Assembly: GCF_004421105.1 (NCBI RefSeq)
Contig: NZ_CP038033.1
Location: 1,197,659 to 1,261,658 of the forward strand
Reading direction: 5' to 3'
DNA from: Nitrosococcus wardiae
GTDB taxonomy: Bacteria; Pseudomonadota; Gammaproteobacteria; Nitrosococcales; Nitrosococcaceae
Length of the DNA stretch: 64,000 bases
Translations under genes and position numbers: made by a program
Notes under the pieces: generated by a model
The model's input: the letters and a program-made list of their open reading frames with translations, nothing else
The model's database searches: none
What the model was told of the DNA's origin: nothing
Shown here: in pieces, positions 43,816-53,575 of the stretch
How the letters are laid out: every line of letters starts with the position of its first letter
How positions within the stretch are numbered: the stretch's first letter is position 1

Positions 43816-45264
43816 TTAGATCAATCGTTTCCGTTCATTGGAGGGGGGGATGTTCAAGTTCTCCCGATATTTAGCGATGGTACGCCGTGCCACTTTAATG
43901 CCTTGTTCGGCTAAGATTTGCGCGATTTTACTATCGCTTAGGGGCCTGCGGGGCTCTTCCCCGGCAATTAATTTCTTGATAAGGGCGCGGATGGCAGTTG
44001 CAGAGCATTCTCCCCCGCTGCTGGTAGCCACATGGCTGGAAAAAAAGTATTTTAGCTCATAGATTCCTCGGGGGGTATGCATATATTTGTTGGTTGTGAC
44101 CCGCGAGATAGTGGATTCATGCATGGAGACGGCTTCTGCAATATCGTGGAGTACTAAAGGACGCATGGCTTCTTCGCCCTGCTCTAAGAATCCCTGTTGG
44201 CGTTCCACGATGCAGCACGCAACTTTAAGTAATGTTTCATTGCGGCTATGTAAACTTTTAAGGAACCAGCGGGCTTCTTGGAGCTGGTTTTTAAGATAGC
44301 TGTTAGTGAGACTGTCATCAGCCCGCCGGATCAGGCTGGCGTACTGGGTATTAACCCGCAGACGTGGCGCGATATCAGGGTTAAGTTCAACATGCCAGCT
44401 GCCACTTTGCTTAGTGACATAGACATCAGGCACGACGTACTCGGTTTTACTGGGTTGTATTTGGGTTCCTGGCCGTGGATTGAGGGATTGAATCAAGTGG
44501 ATGGCCGCTCCCAGTTCTTGTTCCGATAATTTCATTGCCCGCATTAATTGGGCATAGTCCCGTTTACCTAGTGTGTCGAGATAGTGGGACAACAGCAGCT
44601 TTGCTTTTTCTAGCCAAGGGGTGTCCGGGGGATATTGTTTCAGCTGTAACAGTAGGCACTCACCTAAGTCACGGGCTCCAACACCAGGGGGGTCGAAATT
44701 TTGTACCTGATGCAAGATAACTTCCACTTCCTTGGGCTCAACCTCGATTTCCTCTCCTAGGCTTTGTTGTATCTCCTCAAGAGTGCCGCATAAATAGCCT
44801 TCTTCATTAATCGAATCGATAATGGCGGTGGCAATGACGAGATCCTTCTCGTTGGTCGCCGCCAAACGAGCCTGCCAAAGCAAGTGTTCTTGTAAGGTTT
44901 CTTCTCGATTGCCTTGGTTTTCCAGATCGGGTAAGAATTCCTCTCCAGAGGAAGCAGGCAACGGTAAGCTGTCATAGATATCGTTCCAACTGCTGTCTAC
45001 CGGCAATTCGTCGGGGATTGCCTCGCCGAGTGAGGTGGCTATCTCATTGCCCTCAGGGGTGATGGCTTCCTTTACCTCATCGGTGTCTAAACGCTCCTGT
45101 CCCTCTTCGCTTTCACTTTGCTCAAGCAGCGGATTCGATTCTAGCGCCTGTTGGATTTCAGTTTGTAGTTCCAAAGACGAGAGCTGCAACAGGCGAATGG
45201 CTTGCTGCAGCTGGGGTGTCATCGTAAGTTGTTGCCCAAGGCGTAGTTGGAGAGAGGTTTTCAT
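43816..45264 (-). CDS. rpoN: RNA polymerase sigma-54 factor
   Basis: 482 residues. The N-terminal region I ([21 protein letters not shown]) binds activators, an acidic region II follows, and the C-terminal HTH and RpoN box [15 protein letters not shown] bind the -24 element. It drives genes needing enhancer-binding proteins, including nitrogen genes. It sits between lptB and hpf. Confidence 0.97.
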   Translation of the reverse strand: MKTSLQLRLGQQLTMTPQLQQAIRLLQLSSLELQTEIQQALESNPLLEQSESEEGQERLDTDEVKEAITPEGNEIATSLGEAIPDELPVDSSWNDIYDSLPLPASSGEEFLPDLENQGNREETLQEHLLWQARLAATNEKDLVIATAIIDSINEEGYLCGTLEEIQQSLGEEIEVEPKEVEVILHQVQNFDPPGVGARDLGECLLLQLKQYPPDTPWLEKAKLLLSHYLDTLGKRDYAQLMRAMKLSEQELGAAIHLIQSLNPRPGTQIQPSKTEYVVPDVYVTKQSGSWHVELNPDIAPRLRVNTQYASLIRRADDSLTNSYLKNQLQEARWFLKSLHSRNETLLKVACCIVERQQGFLEQGEEAMRPLVLHDIAEAVSMHESTISRVTTNKYMHTPRGIYELKYFFSSHVATSSGGECSATAIRALIKKLIAGEEPRRPLSDSKIAQILAEQGIKVARRTIAKYRENLNIPPSNERKRLI

Positions 45265-45349
45265 ACCTGAGCTCTGCCTGCTATTGGATTGCTATTTATT
45301 ATATTCAGCAATGAACGTATAGTTGGCAATAAACATGCCATAACAGCCG

Positions 45350-46075
45350 TTAAAGATGAAAATTGTACCCCAAATAAACTTCCTTTACTCGTTCATTATT
45401 AAGAATTTCCCGAGGTTGACCTTTGGCGATGACTTCACCTTCATTCACAATATAAGCATACTGGCAAATTCCTAGGGTTTCCCGGACATTGTGATCGGTA
45501 ATTAAGACACCGATCCCCCGTTCTGTCAGTTGCCGGATGATACCCTGGATGTCTAGCACCGAAATAGGGTCCACTCCGGCAAAAGGCTCATCTAATAGTA
45601 TAAATTGTGGTTCTACTGCCAGTGCACGGGCAATTTCAACACGCCGCCGCTCTCCGCCCGAGAGGCTCATCCCCAAGGTTTTTTTCACATGGGTAATGTT
45701 CAGTTCATGCAGCAGCGCGTCCACCAGCTGTCGGCGCTCTGGTTTTGTCAGATCGCTTCGGGTTTCTGCGATGGCCATAATATTTTCGGCCACGGTCAGC
45801 TTGCGGAAAACCGAGGCTTCTTGGGGCAGGTAGCTGATTCCTAAGCGGGCCCGGCGATGAATGGGGTATTGAGTGATCTCGTGATGGTCTAAAGAAATGA
45901 GACCTTTGTCGGTTGAAATTAAGCCCACTAGCATGTAGAAACAAGTTGTCTTACCGGCACCATTGGGGCCGAGTAGGCCCACGACTTCGCCACTTGAGAG
46001 TTCTAGAGAAACATCCCTGACCACCCAGCGGGATTGGTAGCATTTGGCAAGGTGATAGGCTGATAGCCTGCTCAT
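45350..46075 (-). CDS. lptB: LPS export ABC ATPase LptB
   Basis: ATPase that powers LPS extraction from the inner membrane by LptFG. Walker [10 protein letters not shown] (about 36-44), signature [15 protein letters not shown], Walker [14 protein letters not shown]. 241 residues. It follows lptA by 12 bp. Confidence 0.96.
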   Translation of the reverse strand: MSRLSAYHLAKCYQSRWVVRDVSLELSSGEVVGLLGPNGAGKTTCFYMLVGLISTDKGLISLDHHEITQYPIHRRARLGISYLPQEASVFRKLTVAENIMAIAETRSDLTKPERRQLVDALLHELNITHVKKTLGMSLSGGERRRVEIARALAVEPQFILLDEPFAGVDPISVLDIQGIIRQLTERGIGVLITDHNVRETLGICQYAYIVNEGEVIAKGQPREILNNERVKEVYLGYNFHL

Positions 46076-46087
46076 GGGGCAATAGGG

Positions 46088-46915
46088 TTATTCCCTGTGT
46101 CCATCTAGCAAGCGAATAAAGTCGGCATGGACCCAACCTTCTATTGACTCGCCTTTGGCTAGTGTGGAGATGTGTAACCATTCCTCTTGCCGCTCTAGGA
46201 TAGTGATTGGCGTTCGGGGTGGGAGGAGCGCTGTTTTGCTGTAATCGGTGTCGGGGCCGGTACGTAAGTTTAGCCAAGTTGTAGTTCGCCCATGGGTTAA
46301 TTCAGGATTGAGCTCCTGGTTATCACCTTCTTGATTTTCTGGGGGCTCTGGCTCTGCCGGGATAGGGGTTGAGTTTTCAGGAGTAGGCTCACTGCCGGGA
46401 GTGTTGCTGTTGTCAGGACGGATCGTGACGTGGACTCGGCCATCCCCCGTCTTGGAGCCTTCGCCCCTCACAATATCATGTTCTGTTTCGTAGACGATAC
46501 GATCGCCGGTAAATTCATTGGCACTCTGCCAGACATGGGCCTTCCGTAAAAGATAAATGGTTGCCGTGTTGGCGTGATATTCCATTCGCAGCGCTTTAGC
46601 CCGGATATCTTCATCGCTATTGTCGGGTCGTTGCCGATACCATACGGGCTGGCCTTCGGCAATGGCTTTTTCCAGTTTTTTTTCCGGCGTGTAGTAGATT
46701 GTCAGGATATCGGAGTCAATGCGCAGGGTACCTTGGGTAAGATGGACGTTGCCGCGATAGACCGCGATGTGTTTGCGATCATCTAGCTCTCCTCGATCGG
46801 CCTCAATATGGATGGGTTGCTCCTTATCGCTGGATAAGGCCCAGGCAGTTTTATCCTCTACGCCCGCGAAAATAAGCCAAAGGGCGGTGAATTTAAGGCC
46901 TAGGTGTCGGCTCAT
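46088..46915 (-). CDS. lptA: LPS transport periplasmic protein LptA with C-terminal SH3 domain
   Basis: Residues 1-26 form the signal peptide. The OstA beta-jellyroll that carries LPS across the periplasm spans about 30-168 (IHIEADRGELDD, AVYRGNVHLTQG, TGDRIVYETEHDIVRGEG). Ordinary LptA ends here at 170-185 residues. This one continues with a Pro/Glu-rich linker (168-208) and a bacterial SH3 module (about 210-271: WLNLRTGPDTDYSKTALL, then WLHIS and EGWVHADFIRLL). The SH3 part may bind peptidoglycan or a partner of the Lpt bridge; that is inference. It overlaps lptC by 23 bp. Confidence 0.93.
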   Translation of the reverse strand: MSRHLGLKFTALWLIFAGVEDKTAWALSSDKEQPIHIEADRGELDDRKHIAVYRGNVHLTQGTLRIDSDILTIYYTPEKKLEKAIAEGQPVWYRQRPDNSDEDIRAKALRMEYHANTATIYLLRKAHVWQSANEFTGDRIVYETEHDIVRGEGSKTGDGRVHVTIRPDNSNTPGSEPTPENSTPIPAEPEPPENQEGDNQELNPELTHGRTTTWLNLRTGPDTDYSKTALLPPRTPITILERQEEWLHISTLAKGESIEGWVHADFIRLLDGHRE

Positions 46916-47468
46916 AGTCTCCTCTTACCTGCGATAATAGCTCTATGCGTTCCTCTTTTAGATACACTTGAGCCCCTATGGCATGAGTTTTGCCAAAACT
47001 ATTTAGCAACGTGATGGGCTGATTGGTCTCGGCATATTTTGCCCAGGGTTCCACCCGCATATCCTGGGTGAAGATCTTCATCTTATTGGTTTTGGCATCG
47101 GCCCCAAATTGCCGAATAACGACTTCCCCTAAGAGGTAAATCTCATCGCCTTGGCTATTAGTTAAACCCTGTTCAGCCACGACCTCCCAATGGGGAGTGT
47201 CTTGACGATAAAAGACAGCATGTGGCGCAGTGACTTCTACGGTATCGTTATCCGGGTAGTGGACCATGTGAGTACCCGCCAAGCGGTAAAGGGGGAGACC
47301 CTTTTGGTCCATCAACGTTAAGGTAAATTCCTCCATGAAATAATTGGCAGTACGCCTGTTCGGGTCGGTGCGACCAGGGCGCGCAGGGTCTTCATTGAGC
47401 AATTTCCACGCCGTCAAGGCAGCGATAAGGGCAAGTACCGCTGCACCCCAGGAACGGGTTAGATTAAT
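46893..47468 (-). CDS. lptC: LPS transport protein LptC, probable ATT start
   Basis: Bitopic inner-membrane protein that passes LPS from LptBFG to LptA. The soluble domain (EFTLTLMDQKGLPLYRL, EVTAPHAVFYRQ, LLGEVVIRQFGADA) is typical. The first standard start codon in frame, TTG at 47417, falls after the essential membrane helix. The frame continues upstream through SWGAAVLALIAALTAWKLL, a proper LptC anchor, to ATT codons at 47468 and 47471 that overlap the kdsC stop, with GGAG 4-7 bp ahead. An ATT start, as in infC, is the simplest reading. Confidence 0.8.
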   Translation of the reverse strand: MNLTRSWGAAVLALIAALTAWKLLNEDPARPGRTDPNRRTANYFMEEFTLTLMDQKGLPLYRLAGTHMVHYPDNDTVEVTAPHAVFYRQDTPHWEVVAEQGLTNSQGDEIYLLGEVVIRQFGADAKTNKMKIFTQDMRVEPWAKYAETNQPITLLNSFGKTHAIGAQVYLKEERIELLSQVRGDYEPTPRP

Positions 47469-47985
47469 AATGCTTCTCCAGTTGCGCTTCGAGAGTTCCC
47501 TGAGCTTCCATAATTAGCTCGCAGGCGTCACGAGCAGCACCTCGACCGCCGGGGTTGGGGGTAATCCAATGGGCATGTTGCTTGACCAGCGGATGGGCAT
47601 CTTGAACGGCAATGGCTAATCCTACCCGCTGCATAATCGCCAAATCCACCACATCGTCGCCCACATAGGCAGTTTCATGGGTTTGGAAACTGAGTTTTTC
47701 AAGCAAATGTTCGTAAGCGGGGAGTTTAATCTTTTGGCCCTGGTACACATGGGTGATTCCGAGGCTTTCCATACGGTGGCTGACTACTTGAGAAGTTCGA
47801 CCGGTAATAATTCCAATTTGAACCCCCGTGTATTGTAGCATTTTCATGCCGTGGCCATCCCGGGAATAAAAGACCTTGTATTCCTGGCCGTCATCACTCA
47901 GGAAAAGGCCTCCATCGGTAAGCACGCCATCCACATCAAAAATGACTAATTTGATAGCCGAGGCTCTGACAAATACCTCATGCAT
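47464..47985 (-). CDS. kdsC: KDO-8-phosphate phosphatase
   Basis: HAD phosphatase of 173 residues that makes KDO for LPS inner core. Motif I LVIFDVDGVLTDG (about 13-25), motif II IITGRTS, motif IV AYVGDDVVDLAIM. It lies between kdsD and lptC in the standard order. Confidence 0.95.
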   Translation of the reverse strand: MHEVFVRASAIKLVIFDVDGVLTDGGLFLSDDGQEYKVFYSRDGHGMKMLQYTGVQIGIITGRTSQVVSHRMESLGITHVYQGQKIKLPAYEHLLEKLSFQTHETAYVGDDVVDLAIMQRVGLAIAVQDAHPLVKQHAHWITPNPGGRGAARDACELIMEAQGTLEAQLEKHY

Positions 47986-48006
47986 GGAGTTTATCCTATT
48001 CTTTCC

Positions 48007-49023
48007 CTACAAGACACCTGCTCGGAGCAGGTCATGCATATTTAAGGCGCCGATTAAGTGTTGAGTGTGATCTACCACAAGGAGCGCATTAATACGATGA
48101 CGCTGCATTATTTGCAAGGCCTCAGCGGCGAGATGATCAGGACCTAAGGTTTTACAATGAGTCGTCATGATGGCGGCAATTGGTGTGGCATGCACATCGA
48201 TCCCCCGGTCAAGAGCCCGGCGCAAGTCTCCGTCGGTAAATATGCCTACGACCTGGTTTTGAACATTGACGACAGCTGTCATTCCTAATCCTTTACGGGT
48301 CATTTCCAGCAGGGCACGGCTTAAGAGCACATCCTCGGTAACTGCGGGGATATCTTTCCCTCGGTGCATGATATCGCTAATGCGAAGCAAGAGGCGTCGT
48401 CCCAGGCGGCCACCGGGATGAGAGCGGGCAAAATCCTCCGCCGTGAAACCACGGGCCTCTAGCAAGGCAATGGCAAGGGCATCACCCATGGCTAGAGTTG
48501 CCGTACTGCTTGCGGTGGGGGCTAGCCCCAAGGGACAGGCTTCTTTTTCTACACTAATATCAATATGAACGTCGGCAGCCCTTCCAAGGGTTGATTGGGG
48601 TTGGCCCGTCAGTGCAATCAGTGGAACGCCGAGACGTTTAATTAGGGGGAGAATAGTGCAGATTTCTGCAGTCTCTCCAGAATTGGAAAGAGCCAGAACG
48701 ACATCTTTTTCGGTAATCATGCCTAGATCGCCGTGGCTAGCCTCTCCTGGGTGGACAAAAAAGGCAGGAGTACCCGTACTGGCCAGGGTCGCCGCAATTT
48801 TACCACCAATATGGCCGGATTTACCCATCCCTAGCACCACAATACGAGCTGTGCAGGCGAGCATGTATTTGCAGGCAGCAGCAAAATTCCCGTCAATTCG
48901 AGCTCTCAATGCAGCCACTGCACTGGCTTCAGTTTCGATAACAGCTGCTCCTAATTGGGCCAGCCGTTTATCCAGATCCTTATCGTGACTGGATAGGGAT
49001 GAACTCAATGGGTGGGTTACCAT
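48007..49023 (-). CDS. kdsD: D-arabinose-5-phosphate isomerase
   Basis: SIS-domain isomerase followed by two CBS repeats, 338 residues. It converts ribulose-5-phosphate to arabinose-5-phosphate, the KDO precursor. Motifs: VVLGMGKSGHIGGKIAATLASTG is broken by the SIS sugar site, then HPGEASHGDLGMI, and the C-terminal CBS pair (IMHRGKDIPAV, VVGIFTDGDLRRAL). First gene of the minus-strand LPS/PTS block. Confidence 0.94.
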   Translation of the reverse strand: MVTHPLSSSLSSHDKDLDKRLAQLGAAVIETEASAVAALRARIDGNFAAACKYMLACTARIVVLGMGKSGHIGGKIAATLASTGTPAFFVHPGEASHGDLGMITEKDVVLALSNSGETAEICTILPLIKRLGVPLIALTGQPQSTLGRAADVHIDISVEKEACPLGLAPTASSTATLAMGDALAIALLEARGFTAEDFARSHPGGRLGRRLLLRISDIMHRGKDIPAVTEDVLLSRALLEMTRKGLGMTAVVNVQNQVVGIFTDGDLRRALDRGIDVHATPIAAIMTTHCKTLGPDHLAAEALQIMQRHRINALLVVDHTQHLIGALNMHDLLRAGVL

Positions 49024-49185
49024 AGGCGCACTAAACTAATGGTCTAACTTATATACCAAGGGAGCTCTTCTTAAAGCCAAAGAAGGCCTGGATTTCCATA
49101 CCTTCTTTGCTTGTTGAGCGCATTGGACAGATAAAGGAACTGTCCCTAACCTCGGTTATTATGCCAGTGTTGAGGCAGATTTGCC

Positions 49186-49974
49186 CTAGCGGTAAGTGGG
49201 AACTGGAGCGGGAGGTTCTCCAGGCGCCTCTTCTTCGTCGTCAACTTCGAACTCTTCTTCCGGAAATTTCTCTTTAGGTACTTTGCCATCGTACACTAGG
49301 AACTTGCGACGTTGGAGAAAGGCTTCTCGGGTGTAGACATAGGGATCCAAAGCCGCTTCCTTCAGGATATCGGTCGCTTCCAGTAAGTCTGCCCGGGCAT
49401 CCACCGCTCGTGTCCCGGCGAGTCCAGATTTTATTCCCGTATTTCCCAAATAGATGATAGGCCAGGTGAGGGCATCGATCCCCAGGCCAAAACCGTCCCG
49501 CACGTCGCTCGGTCCCAACAGGGGCAAAACCAAATAAGGCCCGGTGTTAAAGCCCCAGACTCCTAGCGTTTGCCCAAAGTCTTCATTATGCTTAACCATG
49601 CCGCCGGAGGTGGCCACATCAAATAGACCTCCGACACCCACTGTGGTGTTCGCTAGGAAGCGTGCGAAATCTGTTAACCCTTGGTGGAATTTCCCTTGGA
49701 ATATGGCGTTTATAGTAATGATTAAATCTTCGAGGTTACTAAAGAAATTGGTGATACTTTTGTCAACGGGAGTCGGTACAACCTGATCGTAACCTTCCGC
49801 AATGGGTTTCATTACATAGCGATCTGCGGCATCATTAAATCCGTAGATAGCGCGGTTAAAGCCTTCGAAGGGGTCACGGGGGTCATCATAGGTGGCGTTA
49901 GTCGCACAGCCAACCAATAGGCTAACGAATACTCCTAGCCCGGCCCGTAGCACCATTGCAGATATTCGGTTCAT
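49186..49974 (-). CDS. mlaA: Outer-membrane lipoprotein MlaA (VacJ)
   Basis: Removes misplaced phospholipids from the outer leaflet. Signal peptide with lipobox LLVGCAT (cleavage before Cys23), then DPRDPFEGFNRAIYGFNDAADRY, DFARFLANTTVGVGGLFDVAT and the C-terminal DLLEATDILKEAALDPYVYTREAFLQRR. The tail is acidic then Pro-rich. It diverges from the mlaFEDCB operon across a shared promoter region. Confidence 0.94.
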   Translation of the reverse strand: MNRISAMVLRAGLGVFVSLLVGCATNATYDDPRDPFEGFNRAIYGFNDAADRYVMKPIAEGYDQVVPTPVDKSITNFFSNLEDLIITINAIFQGKFHQGLTDFARFLANTTVGVGGLFDVATSGGMVKHNEDFGQTLGVWGFNTGPYLVLPLLGPSDVRDGFGLGIDALTWPIIYLGNTGIKSGLAGTRAVDARADLLEATDILKEAALDPYVYTREAFLQRRKFLVYDGKVPKEKFPEEEFEVDDEEEAPGEPPAPVPTYR

Positions 49975-50235
49975 AACTTCTCTCGGCTTAACTTTAATAT
50001 CGATTCTTATGGTTGCATTTTACTGTCATACTTTGGGATCGGGCATGGATGAACACTGCTGGCCAGCACAATTGGTTTTGATTACTTGGCTGTGCTTGTC
50101 ATTGATCTTGGAGAGAATTCACCCTATATTCCCCGCAATTTGAGCACCCGCCATCATCGCATGCAGTGAAAGGGGGATCAACCCTGAAATGATGTTCAGT
50201 AAAGTGGGACTGAAAACATAAGACGGAATTATGGT
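49975..50235. promoter_or_regulatory. Divergent promoter region mlaA / mlaFEDCB
   Basis: 261 bp between two halves of one lipid-transport system. No operator or individual promoter box could be assigned. Confidence 0.4.
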
Positions 50236-51120
50236 ATGAGTACAGAACCAGATGCATCTCTGGTCAAAATCCGGGGCCTACATTTTTCCCATGGGAAACG
50301 CCCTATTTTCAAAGGGGTGGATATTAATATCCAGCGGGGAAAAGTGACCGCCATTATGGGACCGAGTGGGACAGGTAAGACCACCCTATTGCGTTTGATT
50401 GGAGGGCAACTACATCCTGATGCAGGTACTGTGGAGGTGGATGGTTACCCGGTCCCTTCTTTACCTAGGGGAGAGCTTTATGCGTTGCGTCGACGGATGG
50501 GGATGCTGTTTCAAACCGGTGCTTTGCTGACTGATCTCTCCGTGTTTGATAATGTCGCTTTTCCATTACGAGAGCATACTCGGTTGTCTGAAACTATGAT
50601 CCGTGATTTGGTGCTTATCAAGCTCCAAGCTGTCGGTCTGCGTTGTGCCCGTTCTCTTATGCCTAGCGAACTTTCCGGGGGGATGGCTCGCCGGGTGGCT
50701 TTAGCCCGGGCGATTGCATTAGATCCGATGATGATCATGTATGATGAGCCCTTCACGGGCCAGGATCCCATCTCCATGGGGACCTTAGTACAACTTATTC
50801 GACTGCTTAATGATGCCCTTGGACTAACAAGTATTATCGTCTCCCATGATGTTCAGGAAACCGCTTCCATTTCGGATTATATTTATATTCTCTCGGGAGG
50901 GCAGGTAGTGGAGCACGGTACACCGGAGCAGATTAATCGCTCTGGTTCTGCTGCTGTCAAGCAATTTATGCAGGGACTGCCTGATGGGCCAGTGCCATTC
51001 CATTATCCCGGTAGGGACTATGCTGAAGACCTACTCAACCCAGAGCAGGGCAGTTCTGCTCCTTCTTTAAAGAAGTTAAAGCGTCTGTTTAGGCGGCGTA
51101 CTGGGCGGGAGGCAGCGTGA
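50236..51120 (+). CDS. mlaF: Phospholipid transport ATPase MlaF
   Basis: ABC ATPase of the Mla pathway; Walker [11 protein letters not shown] (about 45-54), signature [15 protein letters not shown], Walker [14 protein letters not shown]. 294 residues, with the C-terminal extension typical of MlaF that contacts MlaB. It overlaps mlaE by 4 bp. Confidence 0.95.
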   Translation: MSTEPDASLVKIRGLHFSHGKRPIFKGVDINIQRGKVTAIMGPSGTGKTTLLRLIGGQLHPDAGTVEVDGYPVPSLPRGELYALRRRMGMLFQTGALLTDLSVFDNVAFPLREHTRLSETMIRDLVLIKLQAVGLRCARSLMPSELSGGMARRVALARAIALDPMMIMYDEPFTGQDPISMGTLVQLIRLLNDALGLTSIIVSHDVQETASISDYIYILSGGQVVEHGTPEQINRSGSAAVKQFMQGLPDGPVPFHYPGRDYAEDLLNPEQGSSAPSLKKLKRLFRRRTGREAA

Positions 51121-51899
51121 TTAGCGCTCTTCTTCGCTTAGGTCGCTGGGGGCTGGGAACTTTTGAACGTTTGGGGCGAGGCCACCTTTTTTTGGTGCGA
51201 CTACTGCTAGGTATTGCCGCCCTATTGCTACGTTTGCCTCTGCTTATTGTGCAGATGTATTCCGTGGGAGTTTTGACCTTACCCATCATTGTGGTGTCTG
51301 GTGCCTTTGTCGGTATGGTGTTAGGGCTTCAAGGTTATAATACCTTAGTTGATTTTGGCGCTGAGGAGTCCTTGGGGGTGATTGTCTCCCTCTCCTTGGT
51401 TCGAGAATTGGGACCTGTGGTCAGTGCTTTGCTCTTTGCAGGGCGGGCCGGTTCTGCCCTTACCGCTGAAATCGGTCTCATGAAAACGACCGAGCAACTG
51501 TCAGGAATGGAGATGATGGCGGTTGATCCGATGCGCCGAGTCGTTGCTCCCCGCTTTTTTGCAGGTTGTTTTTCCATGCCGCTATTGACGGCGATTTTCA
51601 GTGCTGTGGGGGTGCTAGGAGGATATTTTGTGGGAGTGGGGTTGTTGGGCGTGGATGAAGGGGCCTTTTGGTCACAGATGCAAGCTAATACCGATTGGGA
51701 AGAAGATATCCTCAATGGGGTGATTAAAAGCTTGGTGTTCGGTTTTGTGGTTACCTGGATAGCTGTTTTTGAAGGTTACGATACTGCCCCCACCTCTGAA
51801 GGGGTCGCCCGGGCGACCACCCGTACTGTTGTCCATTCTGCTTTTGCTGTACTAGCGCTGGACTTTGTGTTAACTGCCCTAATGTTTGGAGTTGAATAG
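51117..51899 (+). CDS. mlaE: Phospholipid transport permease MlaE
   Basis: 260-residue permease with the MlaE/YrbE signature: [26 protein letters not shown], then [27 protein letters not shown] split over helices, and [13 protein letters not shown]. It follows mlaF with a 4-bp overlap. Confidence 0.95.
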   Translation: MISALLRLGRWGLGTFERLGRGHLFLVRLLLGIAALLLRLPLLIVQMYSVGVLTLPIIVVSGAFVGMVLGLQGYNTLVDFGAEESLGVIVSLSLVRELGPVVSALLFAGRAGSALTAEIGLMKTTEQLSGMEMMAVDPMRRVVAPRFFAGCFSMPLLTAIFSAVGVLGGYFVGVGLLGVDEGAFWSQMQANTDWEEDILNGVIKSLVFGFVVTWIAVFEGYDTAPTSEGVARATTRTVVHSAFAVLALDFVLTALMFGVE

Positions 51900-51901
51900 G
51901 T

Positions 51902-52369
51902 ATGAGGCAGTCTCGAGCAGTAGAACTCATTGTGGGCCTATTTGTGGCTGCGGGTCTAGGAGCACTTTTTATGCTGGCGATGAAGGTCAGCAATTTAAGC
52001 CTGGTAGCGCAGGAGGACACTTACTCCGTCACCGCAAAATTCCAGAATATTGGAGGCCTTAAGGTGCGCTCTCCGGTGACTTTGGCCGGGGTTACCATTG
52101 GCCGGGTGGCTGTTATACAAATCGACTCCCAAACTTATGAGGCAGAGGTCAGGATGCGTATTGAGTCCCAGTATGACTATTTGCCCGAAGATACCTCAGC
52201 CAGTATCTACACCGCCGGGTTGCTGGGCGAGCAGTATATTGCCTTGGAGCCCGGGGGAGCCGAGGTTTATCTCAAAGAAGGTGACAAGATCTTCCTTACC
52301 CAATCCGCCCTGGTGTTAGAGGAACTCATTGGCCAATTCCTTTATAGCAAAGCTGCTGGAGAGTCTTAG
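51902..52369 (+). CDS. mlaD: MCE-domain protein MlaD
   Basis: N-terminal anchor helix (about 9-26), then one MCE domain (YSVTAKFQNIGGLKVRSPV, VTIGRV, YTAGLLGEQYIALEPGG). It forms the hexameric periplasmic ring that receives lipid. 155 residues, 3 bp after mlaE. Confidence 0.94.
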   Translation: MRQSRAVELIVGLFVAAGLGALFMLAMKVSNLSLVAQEDTYSVTAKFQNIGGLKVRSPVTLAGVTIGRVAVIQIDSQTYEAEVRMRIESQYDYLPEDTSASIYTAGLLGEQYIALEPGGAEVYLKEGDKIFLTQSALVLEELIGQFLYSKAAGES

Positions 52370-52425
52370 TTGTGCTAGGTGGGGCTGAAATAATTAAATT
52401 TCTCTTTAATTTAACCTAAACGCAA

Positions 52426-53088
52426 ATGGCTACTGGGTGCTCAAAGATGAACAACAAAAAAATCTTATCTACTGTCACATTGCTATTGTTGATATTTGGA
52501 TGGGGGATTACCCTTCCACAGGCATCGGCCAACACCTTATCTGTTGCCTCGGCTCAGGAGCTGGTTAAACAGACTTCAGAACATTTAATGGCGACTCTTA
52601 AGGTTCAAAAAAGCGAGCTAGAAGCCCATCCTGAGCGGATCTATCCTGTGGTCAAGGATATTGTATTGCCTCATTTTGATTTTCGGCGCATGGCTCAATT
52701 TGTCTTGGGAAAATATTGGCGGCCGGCGACTGGGAAGCAGCGGCAGCGCTTTGTCGATGAATTCCGCGCCCTTCTAGTACGGACCTACTCCACCGCTTTG
52801 CTTAAGTATTCCCACGAAAAGATTCGTTACTTACCAGTGCATGGGCCTACGGAAGCAAGTGATACCGTAGTACGGGTTGAAATTCTCCAAGCCAACGGGG
52901 GGCCTGCTGTGCCCATGAGTTTACACCTCTATAACAAGGGCGGCGCTTGGAAAGTATTCGATGTCAAAATCGATGGCGTTAGCCTGATCACCAATTATCG
53001 CGCTAGTTTTGCCAGCCAAGTGCGCACTGGGGGGCTCAATCAATTAATCGAAAAGTTGGCGGAGAAAAATGGCAAGACTGGTGTGTAA
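52426..53088 (+). CDS. mlaC: Phospholipid-binding periplasmic protein MlaC (copy 1)
   Basis: Periplasmic shuttle carrying phospholipid between MlaA and MlaFEDB. Signal peptide ending near ASA, then the MlaC/Ttg2D domain: VKDIVLPHFDFRRMAQFVLGKYWR, RFVDEFRALLVRTYSTALLKYS, WKVFDVKIDGVSLITNYRASFA. A second start at 52447 would give a neater signal peptide; neither has a strong ribosome binding site. Its stop is directly followed by mlaB. Confidence 0.94.
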   Translation: MATGCSKMNNKKILSTVTLLLLIFGWGITLPQASANTLSVASAQELVKQTSEHLMATLKVQKSELEAHPERIYPVVKDIVLPHFDFRRMAQFVLGKYWRPATGKQRQRFVDEFRALLVRTYSTALLKYSHEKIRYLPVHGPTEASDTVVRVEILQANGGPAVPMSLHLYNKGGAWKVFDVKIDGVSLITNYRASFASQVRTGGLNQLIEKLAEKNGKTGV

Positions 53089-53454
53089 ATGATTTTCCGT
53101 ATTGATTCTATACAGAGAGGGCATTTCCGGATTGTCGGTGAATTAACCTTTGATACCGTACCAGAGGCAACGAAAAAAGGGCTGGCATTATTTGACGAGG
53201 TAGCGGGGGAGCTTTGTATCGATCTACAGGGTGTCTTTCGTACTGACAGCGCAGGCTTGGCGTTGCTTATTACTTGGATGCGTTACGCCCAGGAGAACAA
53301 TAAATCCCTTCAGTTTTTTAATATTCCAGCTCAGATGTTGGCGATAGCCCGGATTAGCAGTCTGGATCAAATTCTTCCTTTGGCTGGGAAACAAGCGTTG
53401 AGTCACCTCTCATCTTTAGCTCAGGATAAAAAACTGATCTCTCCTGTGAGCTAG
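53089..53454 (+). CDS. mlaB: STAS-domain protein MlaB
   Basis: Small cytoplasmic subunit that controls MlaF ATPase. STAS core: LCIDLQGVFRTDSAGLALLITWMRYA, with the conserved Thr/Ser region. 121 residues, starting immediately after mlaC. Confidence 0.9.
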   Translation: MIFRIDSIQRGHFRIVGELTFDTVPEATKKGLALFDEVAGELCIDLQGVFRTDSAGLALLITWMRYAQENNKSLQFFNIPAQMLAIARISSLDQILPLAGKQALSHLSSLAQDKKLISPVS

Positions 53455-53575
53455 CGCTTTTGTGTGGAAGTATCCTTAACAATTACAGGCAAAAAATCAT
53501 AGGCGGCAAAATTTTTCCCTGGCTATGAGTACAAGAAAGCGATTACAGATGCAGCGATTAATGTGGAGAAATACA

